Shown piece by piece: positions 32,650 to 45,700 of a DNA stretch of 64,000 nt. The stretch is taken from positions 1,242,501 to 1,306,500 of the forward strand of contig CM040086.1 in assembly GCA_022496805.1 (NCBI GenBank), in the 5' to 3' direction. Position 1 is the first letter of the stretch. Each line of letters opens with the position of its first letter. Origin of the DNA: Pohlia nutans (lineage: Eukaryota; Streptophyta; Bryopsida; Bryales; Mniaceae). The translations under genes were made by a program, and so were the position numbers. The notes under the pieces were generated by a model. That model saw only the letters and a list, made by a program, of their open reading frames with translations. It was not told the origin of the DNA and did not search any database.

Positions 32650-34032
32650 GCCGTGAGACTCTCTTCATTTTTGACACCTCTTTCTTCCCATTCTCAATCT
32701 CCAGAGAATGCGTACATGGCACTTTCTCCTTGAATTGTAGAGGACCCATTCTCTAAAGATTGAGAAGTTTCATTCTTCTCCTCTGGAGGTGAAGGATGGG
32801 CGTGAAGATTGAGAAGTCGCGGCCATTCTCATTCTTCACACGGTCTAATGGTGAGGATTGGCTCCACGATTCTCTCTTCAGAGAATCATACTTCTTGGAA
32901 GAGGTGTGACAAATCATTTCCCTGCAGTAAAGGTACAAGGGCCTCATCTTATTAAAGAGAATCTACTGTTTCTCCACAAGACCGTAGTGTTGCAGAGAGC
33001 CGTTTTTCCTGAGAGGCTTTTCCATTTGTGCTCTTAGCTTTCAGCGGACGAGAGAGAATTCCATAGACGGAGCTCTACTTTTGTCGACCGAGCACACTTT
33101 GATGGAGCCTAAGTCCGAAGTGTATCATAGAACTTTTAACAGTGTTGTAGAACTCTTACTATTTTTTTCAAATTTGTTTATGGTTACTCAAGAGCACATT
33201 GATGAAATGGCCCAATCAATCTTCCGGTAATGCATATCCAAAGGAACGTTGAGCACTCTTGTTATACATTTATGGTTTCGTCCTGTAGCCTGAATGCGGG
33301 TATGAAATACTTCGTATCTTAACTCTGATTCTTTTATGATGCCAAGTTTATACAAAGTTTGTTTTCACAAAAATCTTTAGAAACGCTCATACAAACTTCA
33401 GAGTGCAGTACTGTACAGTATTGTAGTGCCCCTTTTGGCATGTCATGCGAGGCGGTGTCATTTCTAACTCCAACAACGTTAAATTTATAGATGGAAAGAG
33501 TCCTCTAGGGGTTGATCTCATTGAGTATTAATAAATACAGTAAGGTCCTCTGTCAATACAGTAGCTTGTAGTGGTTTTGCCTTGCCCCACAGTAGATGGT
33601 GCAGCATATTCCACACCCAATAAGACCAAATTAGTAGCTAATTGGACATGTGGAGTCTCAAGATGATGTATGAAGGAAAGGCAGAGAGCATGCAAGATGC
33701 AAGCTGAGAATCAAGGAGTGTGCAGACCATGATACATGCAGTGGAGGTTTTATATTATCACCTCTATGGCTGCATATAGTAGCACTGTCAAAGTGTGTAA
33801 CGTTCTCTTCTTTCATTTCATTTTGAGCAATTCTTAGGCACAAATTCTTACAGTTTTCAAGTCTCATTTGAGAATCACCAAACTGGACAAGTGAAAGCTT
33901 TGACCATGCAATTGAATTTGTTGTAAACATGAGGCGGTCTCAAGGTCTCACTCTAAAAATAAAAATAAAGCCTCACTCAAAAATAAAAAATGTGATTCTT
34001 CCAAAGACAAATGTTTTAGCAGGCATTAGAGT
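32650..34032. other. Intergenic region downstream of the PRKRIP1-like gene
   Basis: Probably contains the 3'UTR over the first few hundred bases (no polyadenylation signal singled out). ORFs are short and unconvincing; no repeat family of this window was recognised. Confidence 0.4.
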
Positions 34033-34353
34033 TATTCTTAAAGTCACCTTGTATTTGAATAAGATATCGTGAATTTTGCATTAATGTACTCTTATTTGTT
34101 CACCTCAAATAGTTAAAAAGCATGAAAAAGCTTGGTGGTCTATCATTATTAGGTGTGTAAGAGCTTGGTGGTTTTTAAACTCAAGGGAAACTAGTTTTCC
34201 AAGAGTTTGAAGATCACCAAGCTCTTACACACCTAATAATGATAGGCCACCAAGCTCTTCCCTACCTTTTAACTATTTGGGGTGAACAAATAAGAGTACA
34301 TTAATGCAAAATTCACGGTATCTTATTCAAACACAAGGTGGCTTTAAGGATAA
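34033..34353. mobile_element. Hairpin MITE with ~140-bp arms
   Basis: The left arm (TTATTCTTAAAGTCACCTTG through AGCTTGGTGGT) and right arm (its complement ending CAAGGTGGCTTTAAGGATAA) are highly complementary, with a short loop near 34190. The transcript would form a long hairpin, a common source of small RNAs. No coding. Confidence 0.8.
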
Positions 34354-35860
34354 ATCTATTTTTGTACATCTAAAAAAAAATTAATTTTTTTGAAAATTAT
34401 TTGTTTTTGATGAAATTTCCTCTCTACATTGAAAACAAGTTTATTAAAAACAAAACGAAAACAGTGTAAATTGCCTACTAGAACATTCTTACAATTGGGA
34501 TTGAGATTTTTCAAAATAAAACTTCAATATGGTAACTATATCTAAAAGCCACCATTACCTTAAAGAGTCTATAGCTCAATCTTTTGTAATAAGTAGATTC
34601 TAACACCCTGCTGTTGACGAGAATGTGCACAATTTGAACATCAGAGTTTAGGGTCGCCTTAAGGTCAACCTATAGTTAACACTTTGGAAATTCATAACTT
34701 ATTCATACGGTGTCCAAATAATGCATGCTAAAGTGCATTGGATTTCTCTTGAACTTGCTATTAAGACCCACTAAAAATATTTTCTGTTTTATGTGTGTAA
34801 ATAGGCTCAGTTGATAAGGTGAACGCTTTTAGTTATAGTTACCTTAAAGAACTTCAAACTGAAACTTCAAAATAAGTATTATAATATTATAATATTACAA
34901 AATATTAATATTTGATTTGAATTTTTGTTAACTCAGTCACAATTTTTCTTGTACTGTTAATACCAACAAAAATTAGGAGACGTCTGTTGAACCCTTCACA
35001 AGAAGTTGTTAAATATGTCAAGTCGTGACTGCTAGTGCTCGGAACAATAAGAAACTATTGATTTTCTCTTGGTTTGGTCGGCATTTTCTAATAGTGTTAC
35101 CTCACTACTTCAAGAATGGGTAAGCATTCTTCCACTCATTACACTCGCTTATCTTTTAAAACTTGGGTTGGGTGGGGTGGTTTAGCTGTGGGATCGGATG
35201 CCCAACTTGAAACTAGGTTGAATAAGGAATATGTCAACAACATAATCTGCTCTTTATACCAACCAAACTTGCAGATTTGAACACATGATGAGAAATATGG
35301 ACTGGGTGAAGAGGGCAATCCAAAATTCATAGCCCTGTCATGGAGTTGGGGTTTCGCCTCTCAACCGGCGTGATATCCCTTCGCTTGGAAAGGAAGGGAA
35401 ACAAAAAGGGATTCACATGGGTGAAATGAATTGAGCTAAAGTGAATGGAATTATTACAATGGCCCCTTGTCCAGTGGGCACTGAATCATTGACATTACGA
35501 ACAAACACTTTATTTACGCCGGCTTTGCGGAGTTTCTATCCTATCCTGAATGGATTGCTCTTTCACACGATTGGACAACTTCCACATGTCAAGTTATGAA
35601 GCAGTCCATTTATCCCTAAAGGCAGTGTCAGTTGAGTGCACTAGCCTGTGCTGAAATTTGTAGTACCCCTTTGCTGAGCCGCCACAAGCTATATGGAGAG
35701 TTCCAGTTGGTTTCCTATTCTCCACTTGCTTTAGCCAACTTCAATGTTGGATTATTGAAAAGGATGATGTAAAATTTATGGCCTCTATGACATGTAATAG
35801 GGTGAGGATTCCTTGTCCTTTCATTGTCGGCAGCTCAAATGCTCAACGTACAAAAGGTCC
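34354..35860. repeat. Intergenic DNA with a SINE-like copy at about 35330-35545
   Basis: Mostly AT-rich with no gene. At 35330-35545 there is a longer copy of the SINE-like block (GCCTCTCAACCGGCG, CCCTTGTCCAGTGGGCA, CATTGACATTACGAAC, ACACTTTATTTACGCCGGC) ending in a TATCCTATCC tail. Compare 15300-15400 and 39841-39975. Confidence 0.5.
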
Positions 35861-36425
35861 TTAACCCCTAAACGTCCTCACTACTCTCCAAATTTAGTAG
35901 TTTTGCAAAGATGCATCATAAAATGCAATTCAGATGGATATTTTGAACTTGATGTATGAATAACAACTGTACATTATAAATTTTAGATTCTACTCATATG
36001 GTTAGATCTGCTAGTGTTATCTCCAATATTTTTGTATAAAATTTGAAATTTGAAACCAAAAATCTTTTGTAATTTGATTACGAATAAGATATTGACAAAC
36101 TGTACATGGAATTTGTTGTGATTGGTTGAAACGTAATACTCTAAGTGTAGTGATCTTTGGAGATTTTTTGGTTGCTTAATTTTATGGGTTGACATTTTTA
36201 AGAGCACTTTTACACTCAAATCTTTGAAATTTTGGGTGAATGAAATGAGGCATAAGTATTTCACAAATTATCCTCTTTCTAATTGGATTACACATGCATG
36301 AAGCTAACTTCCTATAAAATATATAGTAAAAAATCCACACTGCAAAAAGTCAATGATGGATGAGAAAACTATGTTTGATTTTGTACTCCGTCCACTTTCT
36401 AAACGGTTGGACGTCTAGGGGTTAA
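35861..36425. mobile_element. TTAA-flanked MITE
   Basis: Bounded by TTAACCCCTAAACGTCC and GGACGTCTAGGGGTTAA. The left end is similar to 5202-5744. The ORFs inside (e.g. 35983-36264 minus) are AT-rich chance frames. Confidence 0.75.
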
Positions 36426-36741
36426 CTTAGAGCATCTCCACCAACAACTCAGAATTGCACTATGAAGTCATCCAAAAATTACAGGGCATACCATCATTAC
36501 CATGTACTATAGTTCCCTACCAACATCACTCTGAAAATAGTAAGCAAGCCACTCACAATTCATCGCGCATGGATTGTGCAATCATGATGTGCAATTACAA
36601 AGAGAAGATACACAAGCTTGAGTCGTTTTGAGGGCCTTAGTCCCGGTTACATTATCCAGTATCATAATCGTTCACCAAACCATGCACAACCGTCGTTTTT
36701 CCAGAGCCAGAGAGCTATCCAAAGTGCTGGTGGAGATGCTT

Positions 36742-39700
36742 TTAGCGTCCACTCAGGAGGTCCTGCCTAGTCATACAGAACAACCCCTGTTTCTCTTTAG
36801 CTTTAGTTTTCTTGAGTTCCAGGAGTAGAGCCTTGGCAGGAGTATCTACTAATGGCAACAGGGTTCCAGCTTCTTCGGACTCCGCAGTACTATTTAGAAT
36901 ATAATTTGCAGGCAGCAAGCGAGGTGGATCAACTCCACAGAACGGACACGACCCGTGCTCCAGCATGGCCAGGTCCATTTCTTCCTGCTCGAAAAAATGG
37001 CTGCAAGAGCTGCACTGCGTCACAGCCAATGTTGGATCCACCATGTAGAAATACCTGGGCTCAAGAAGTCACTTAGTGTAAATTTTGGGTACATATGAGC
37101 GTACAAAGGGTCTTTAATGGGGGGCTATGAAACAATTGGAATATTATATTATTTATAGTATATTTAAGATATATCCCATATATATTCTAGAAATATTTTT
37201 AAAATATTCTTAATTTGGTTTTATAGCACCCTATATTACTTCTATAAATTTATAATTTTTATCTCAAATGAATAAAAAATACCCTATATTTGTTCTCTCA
37301 TACCGTACGTGGAAGGCAGGGTCGACAGAAAATAATTCCCCAAAAAATGCCGAATAAATAAATAAATTTATTAAGTATTTTGTCGAAATCAGCAAAAATT
37401 GAGTCAACAAAAAGCCGAAAAAAATAAAACAAACTCAAAACATAACACTCAACGAAATTGGATGAAAACATAACACTCCACGCAAAATATAAAATAAACC
37501 GTTTAGCAGCCGGAAAAAATTTAATGTTAGCTATTGATAGCTGATTTCTTAATAATTACTTTTGAAAGTGCCGACCTCCACTGTTTCAAATTTTATTAAT
37601 TATTTAACATGAAAGTGCCGACCCTGCCTTCCACGTACGATAGTTATCTAAATTCTTGACAGTGACTTCCCTGGGTACCTGGGCTTCTCGTATTGCACAG
37701 GACACATTTGGACCAGGACCTGTGTCGCTTGGAGGTTGGAGAGCATGGGCTTGGTGGCCACGGGAAGACCCCGCTTGGGTGTTCGTTGCTGCCTCAGTTC
37801 CAACGGATTGTCGATGCTGTGTGACTGTTTGCTTTGCTGTTCAATCAACTGCATTGCTTGTTCGTGGGCAATACCTTCCTTCAGGATAAACTCTACCTGT
37901 TTCAACCGGAACATCACATCCTGTCAATAACACATTTCGACAATTGCAACTTGAAACTCTTTTACTATCTTTCGTTACACAATATTACAGTCCACCCTCT
38001 ATAAATGTTGTTAGGCTCTGGAGTAAATTTTTCCTAACATTTATAGTGAGTTAACATTGTAACAGTTATAAAGGGAGCTTTTTGAATGCTTAACAAATAT
38101 AAATTCACATACGGTACCCTCCACAACATAGTCCATACGAGTAATTTGATCACAATAATGGATGTCATCACACAATATTGGATGTATTTTGTAGGTTGAC
38201 ATTTATAAGTGGCAAATTAACAAAGAGGGGAGTAAATTATTGTTAACATTTAACATAGTTAACATTCTAGTTAGCAATATGAGGGGAGTACGATTTTGTT
38301 AACAAATATAACGAGTTAACGTTTATAAGTGTAACATTTATCGAGGGTGGACTGTATGCATACACAATGAAAACTCAAAAGCTCCTTATTTATTGTTATG
38401 ATTGATTATATAATACTCTACCTTCTTTCTAGCACTATGTCGAGTTGTGAGTCATGGCCTGATTTTTTGGAATAAATATTAAAAATGAAAACACAAAAGA
38501 ATCAAAATTTGAATCGAGTATTCTAAAGTATTGCAATGTACTCCACTAGCACATTGAATCCATGAATCAAAGATTAAATGGACAGGAATATAAGTTAGCC
38601 CCTAAAGACCAAGGATTCATAGTTTTAAAATGACAAATTCAATCGATCATATTGTGAAATAGATAATCCAGGTGGGACCAAATTTTGTACCACCAGAATC
38701 AGTGAAGAACATTGCATTTGTTGATAAAAAGCAAATGATTTTGAACAAAAAAATCTACATAAGACCTACTCAAAACTGCTATAAAAAAAAACATGAGAAC
38801 CTTCTTGATCCTTTAGGGGTTAAAGCCATATTAATAGTAAAGTACAGAGTCGGAATGTGGCTGAAATGCAACAAAGAGTAAAAGTGTTTCTTGCAATTGC
38901 TCATTTTGTAATATTTAACCCCTAAAGGACCATAAGGCCACCAGGTGGCTCCTGTTTTTTTCAGTAATTTTGAGTAGCTTTTATATAGATTCTTTTTTGT
39001 TAATTTTTAATTTTTAATTTATTCAACATATGTAATATTCTTCACTAATTCCAGTGATCTAAAATTTGGTCCCATTCAAATTATAATTTTCACAATATGA
39101 TCGTTTAAACTTGTCATTTTCAAACCATGAATCCTTGGTCCTTTAGGGGTTAAGCAGGACGTGAGTGATGTAGATTACCAGTGGTAGCTGATCAAATGTA
39201 ATAAACGAGCGGAAGATAGGTTGAGAGCAGTTGCTGCAAACGTCTTCTGCTGCGGATGAGGTCATGGGGAAGGGCGAGGAGCAGGCATCGCAAATGGGTA
39301 CATCCATTTTGGGTTCATCCGGTCTCCGGGCTTTGCCTCGCATCATCAGAGTTGCTACCTCTACTTTGTCCACCCAACTCTGTGGCACTTTGTACTTTTG
39401 TAATCTGTCGTAGCTGTGCCTTGATAGCTTGTAAAATCCTGAAAACAGATTCCAAGTTCGCTGTCATTTTAACCCAAATGCCAAATCAAGAAACTGAACC
39501 TCTCAACATGGATCCTAAGTGCCACAATCTTTCCTGATTCAAGCTTCAACATACATCTTTAAGGTGGTTACCCCACTCCCAACTGAATAAGAAATACGGA
39601 TATGAGACATTGATAATATTTAGTATTATTATTTTTTTAGAGTTAGGCAAGAAGAAATAGATTACAACACAAGTTGAAACATAATTTTTGGATGAAGAAT

Positions 39701-42700
39701 GAATTAGTTATAAATTTTCAAAGTTGAAGCATGACACATCCCATTCTTGTCACATAAGTAGAGTTGTTATTGTCTAGAGAAGACTTGTATTGCACACACT
39801 AAAGATACTTAAACCAACAAGAACAAATTCATAACCACACTTAGATAGATAGATAGAAACACCGACCCTATTACAAGGCCGGCGTGAATAGAGTGTCCGC
39901 TCGTAATGTCAAGGCCCCGATGCCCACCGGACAAAGGGACATTGGAACAAAACTACTCTCCCCTTTCGAGGATGGATAACCACACTTACATATACCAAAA
40001 CCAACAAGAGAGAACCCATTACCGACTGTAACTCATGCTACAACCAACATCATTGCAGCATTGATTGTGGAAAATGCCCCTAGCTGTTGGTTTAAGGCGC
40101 CAGTTGGGAATGGGGTAACCACCTTAAAATATGCAGATTAGAGATAGATTATGACATATAGCTAATTTACTTATTCATTTATATAGCTAGTATGTCCAGG
40201 TACGTTGTGGTCGTACCAAGCTGTTCGCTATGCTTGGCAAGAGTAACCAGTATATTGACAAGTGATACTCGGCGTGGAGGGTCTTGGGGTATCCTTGCTA
40301 ACAGGAAGCGGGAGATATTGAACAGCGTCTCAGGCATTGAAGTACGAAAAGGTTCGTTAATCGACTGATATATGAAGGAGTATGCATACAGAATGTCTGC
40401 GCGAAGCCTTAACTCCGCGTATTCTTCATGTTTCAACTTCTCCTTCTCTGCATCACTGTTGGTTTTCGCAATCACTGCTACCTGTGCCAGGACTTCCATT
40501 GCCAACTTCTTGCACAGACGCGCTCCATCCTTGAACCTCTTCTCTTTCAACTGGTGGCCATTTTCCACATCAGTACAAACGAAATGATCCTGGGAGTCAA
40601 TCTTTTTATAGCATGCAGTCTTTGGAAGCATTTGCAATGACACGATAAATTGCAATGACATGACAAAGGACATGACATGATAAATTGCATGAGGGTACAT
40701 TCACAATATAACGACCCAAGGAAACTATAACCAGTGATTAATTTAACGGATTATTAAGCAATAATCTTATCATTTGAATTGGTAATGCAATATAAATTAG
40801 TAACTATATATATCATATGTCATTCTACAATATACTAAAGTTTGACAATGTTTGAGAATTTATTGGTACTCCAAAACGACTGAAATATGGTTGTAACCAG
40901 TCGTTAATAACGACTAAGATGAGCTAAAATATTCACAATATGTCGCAAAACGTCCTTAATTTTTTTCTAATATCTAAATAATTTTCTAAGCACTCATCAA
41001 AAGTCATTAGATTTGAGCGGGTTGGCTCGTTATATTGTGAATGCACCCATGACATGCTGAATTGCGTACATCATGTCATATTATCAGCATACATCATGTA
41101 CTGCATGACATGATAAATTGCAATGGTATACTCCCTCCATCCCAAAATTATTGTCATACAAATTTGTTTGGTATTTCTTTGAGCCAATTTCATTGATCAT
41201 ATTGTAAGAAACATGATTAAAAAAAGTTCCAAATTATGTCACTAGAATGATTGAAGAACATTGCATGTGTTCATTGCAACCTAAATAAAACTAGCCACAA
41301 GGAAGTATTTTTTGACCTACTTAAAAAAGCACTTTCAAACATGACAATAAGTTTGGGACGGAGGGAGTAATAAATTGCAATGTCATGATAAATTGCATGA
41401 CATGCTGGAACAGGAAATTAATGCGTTTGTGTTATGATTATAAGTACTTACGGCATTGTCCATGAGTTGAGTTAGCAAGCGCTCTGACAAATCTGGTCGT
41501 CCTGCATGTGAATATGCCAGTCGAGCATGATCATAGCGGTCATGGTTGATCAGCCACTGCGCGTATGGAAGCGTAACATCGTCTTCGATTTCTGGGTGCA
41601 ACCTCTTGATGGCAAACGCGTCCTCCCATTGCTCTAGCTCCACATGCAAAGAGAGAATGGACCTGCAGTGCCATTCATTTCCAACAGATTCACAAATGTT
41701 CTCTTACTAGATGAAGGTTTCAGCAATTAGGAACCCTTCTGTTTCTGTATGGAGGGAATCACAGCCTCAAATGGAACAATCTAGTGGATTATCTCCCTAC
41801 AGAAAAGGTGAACATAATCCATTTGCCACAACAAACTTCAATTTCTTTGCATTTGAGATTCGAGTAAGGCAAAAAATACTAAAGCCTGTTGAGGTTTGGA
41901 GACAGACCTAAAATCACCAAGCTTTGTGTATGTTTCAAAGGCGTGTGCAAACTGGCCTCCACGCCTCATCAAAGTTGCACAACGCAGCAACTCCTTCACC
42001 TGCGTCTTCTTTAGCCGTCTTGCCACCTGAAACAGAGTAAGATGGCCTCAGTAAATAGCTATTAATCCTGTATAAAATCTTGTGATGCTTTTGAACCGAT
42101 ACAATTGTAAGTTTCACCTCGATGAGTTTGGAAGCTGGGCCATGCTCCACAAGAAGAGCGAGGGACTTCTCCGGCTGGCCGGCAACGAGGTACATATCAG
42201 CTGCAGTTTCATGATCCTTTGTTTCTTCTGTCCATTCAGCTTGACGTTGAATGATTTCCTGCACATCAGCTTCTCTTTTGCTTGGGGTGGTGGTACTATC
42301 ATTCACTTCCTGTACTGTGGTTTCGGCCAGTGCCTTGGCTTCTTCAAACATGCGAAGATCCGTGTACATCTCCATGGCCATACCCACCTGGCCTGCTTCA
42401 ACGTAAGCATCGGCTGCCTCCTTAAATTTTCCCTGCTTGAAAAGAAACACAATATCAAGTGAACCCCACTGCTTGTTATTTTCTCAGAAGGTGCCCCTTT
42501 TTGTGCATTGCTTTGTGTGAAAAATGTAATGAAAGGAAGTCACTGCTACATTATTGCTTGTACTCCCTCTGTCCCGAAATTATTGTCCTAGTTTTTGGCG
42601 TGTTTTAATTTAACACATTTTTTTGCCAAAAAAACCGCCTCAGTACTCGAAAAATGGTCTATCTTCAATAGTAGTATGTAGTTTTTGTGTCACTCTTGTT

Positions 42701-45700
42701 GTCCACCCTGTTTGAAGTGGAAAAAACTCACGTTTGAAGTATAAAACATAGGACAAATATTGAAAAAAGAAATTGCCAAAAACTAGGACAATAATTTTGG
42801 GACAGAGGGAGTACTGAATTTCAGAGGGTGTGTTTAACAACCTGGTATGCAAGAACAAGAGCACCGATTGTCGACTTTTGGACGTGCGAGCAATGGCCTT
42901 GCTCAAGCTTGTGGAGCAGATCAAGGTAGCAGACATCTCGCAAGCGGATGAATCCCTTCTTCGCCACATCCCAGGCAGTTCCTTTCAGAGCCGCCAGAGC
43001 CAGCATTCTCCAATCTGCCTCGGTGACTCCCAGACATGCCACCTTATAAGCATCGTCGTATTGCCCTTTCTCCACATAGTGACACATGCTTGTCGATTGT
43101 GGGACTTCAATTGTCTGCTTTAGTGCCAGTGCGTGAGTACTTTGATCAACACACAGACACAAACTTTGCTTAGATGACCATCAAGTAAGAAATTAATGTG
43201 CTTAACCCCTAAAGGACCAAGAAGCCCAAATTGGGACTTATGTTTTTTTTAGCAGTTTTGAGTAGGTCCTATGTGGACTTCTTTTTGTTCAAATTTATTT
43301 GTTGTTTGACCAACACATGCAATGTTCTTCACTATGTGGTCTCATCTGAATTATATTTTTCACGATATGATCAATTGAATCTGTCAACTTAAAACCATGA
43401 ATCCTTGGTCCTTTAGGGGTTAGAAAGCATCCAATTTTATACTCGGGCTTCCTCAAAGCTAATAGCAAAATAAGAATGAGCTGCGGATACAAGAATGGGC
43501 GATGTATGCACCTTCAAAGAAACTAAATATGTACCTGCATGGAGAGCTGATTTAAGCAAAAGATCTTGGAGCCTTGAAAGCCAACAACGTAACCTTGAAG
43601 CTTCTGTCGGTGCACAGGAAAGTCAGCAGTCTTGATATTCAGCATGCCGCTTCCCGAGTAACAGAGCATGTCTTCCATATTTGTGTTCCAGGCAACGGAA
43701 CTCGCACTCTTTTCCTCGAAACTGATTTCTTTCGTCTATGTGATAGGACCTCGCCACAGACACAGCACAATTGGAATCCAATCAACAGAGGTCTACACAG
43801 GCTATATTCGTTATATTGAGACTTTTTGCAGATTTTGAGACAGAATGCTAGTTATTCAAAAATTCGTTTTAAAAATAATGATTGAAACCAAAAAAATAAT
43901 AATGCTCAAATAGTGATTCTATAATGAAATTCTAAAATTTGGTGTTGTTAAATGTTTAGAAGAAAATACTAGTAAAGAGATAAATCGATTTATCTTTGAA
44001 TCGAAGATAAAAATGAGACTGCGAAAAGTCTCAATATAACAAATATGGCCTAGTAAAGTCTAGTCGAAAGCATTTCATTGCCAGTATTGTAATGTTGCCA
44101 ATCAAAGAACACTGCCACGACAACGCTATAGCTCTAGAATACCTGCAGAATCAATAGCACTCAAAGAGCTGGCACATACCTCAATGTCATACACCACCAC
44201 ATTGGCAGCCTCGTCAACAATCGCCAGGCGAACACGCTGGGATGAGAGATCAAGGCAACGTATGCCATTTGTGTGCCTGTAGAGGCTAATTGGAAAGTTA
44301 CTGTTAATCCACACTTTCACGATCAAACCATTCTTCATTCCAATTAGCAGACCCTCGCCCCCACGAGGACCACCACAAACCTGTGTTTCAGAAAGATGAC
44401 GTCCTTCTTATAATATGCCATGAGTAATGAAATAATACCACAGTGGCTATCACCTATTCAAGAGGGACTGAGAAATCTTCATTCTTTTTACCCTTAACTT
44501 CTGGGGAGTTAATTACCTTTATGTATCTTATGGTTGACTCTAAGAGCCACTCCCTCTCCTTGATTCCATCTAAGGAGAACAACTGCAGCTTGGTCTCCTG
44601 AAAGAAGAAACGTACTGGTCATTAGTTACATTGCATAACTAGTTAAAGAGTGATAATCTTGGAATTTAAGTGCTGAGGACAATCATGATCATAGAGTGTA
44701 GAACATGAACCTGGCAGAGCGTGATGTGCTCTGAGGTAAGCACTAGGAGGTTGCACTCCAAAGAACGGTCAATGCGTGCACAGACACGATACTGAGAAGC
44801 TCTAGCCCCAGTGCCTGCCTTGTTCAACTCATACACCACAATGCGGTTGGAGAGTTGTACCGCCACACGCTCCTGGTAAACTGCTATTTTCTTGATGTAG
44901 TCCCGACACCGTATTCTCACCTTCACATGTCAATACATGAGTAAATTCACAGTATAATGAGCCAAGGAAACTGTAACCAGTGATTAATTTAACGGATAAT
45001 TAAGCAATAATCTTATCATTTGAACTGATAATGCAATATAAACTAGTAACTACATATATTATATGTCATTCTACAATATTCTAAAGTTTGACGATGTTTA
45101 GGAAGTTATTGGTACTCCAAAACGACTAAAATATGGTTGTAACCAGTCGTTAATAACAACTAAAATGTGCTAAAATGTTCATAATATGTCGCGAGATGTC
45201 CTTAATTTTTTGTAATATCTACATAAATTGAAGATATAATTTTTCTAAGCACTCATCAAGAGTCATTAGATTTGGGCGGGGTTGGTTCGTTATATTGTGG
45301 ATGCACCCACATCTCTGTCTAAGCTTACGCAATACAAGGATCAGAATACATTTCCAGTCAAAGCCATAGAGTTTGAAATCAAACCCGGAAGTGAAAATTT
45401 CTAATGACATGTATGTGCTTCTGTAGCATCTAAGATTCAATTAAATTTTCAACAGTGATATACATTACATTGTGATATTCATTGTTAGATCACTTGGCAT
45501 TCATTTGCAAGAGGCGGCTACCTTTTCTTCCGTAATAAGGTGTTGGATGACGACATCAGTCATGGCATCCCGGAATGCATAGCGCTCCAGGTATAATCCA
45601 TGCACCTGGTCTTTCCATCATGCCCAACCCCTCTCCCATCCTCATCATCTTGCATCTTTAGTCTTTCTGTCCAGTAACAAACGAAGAAGCCAGCCATATA

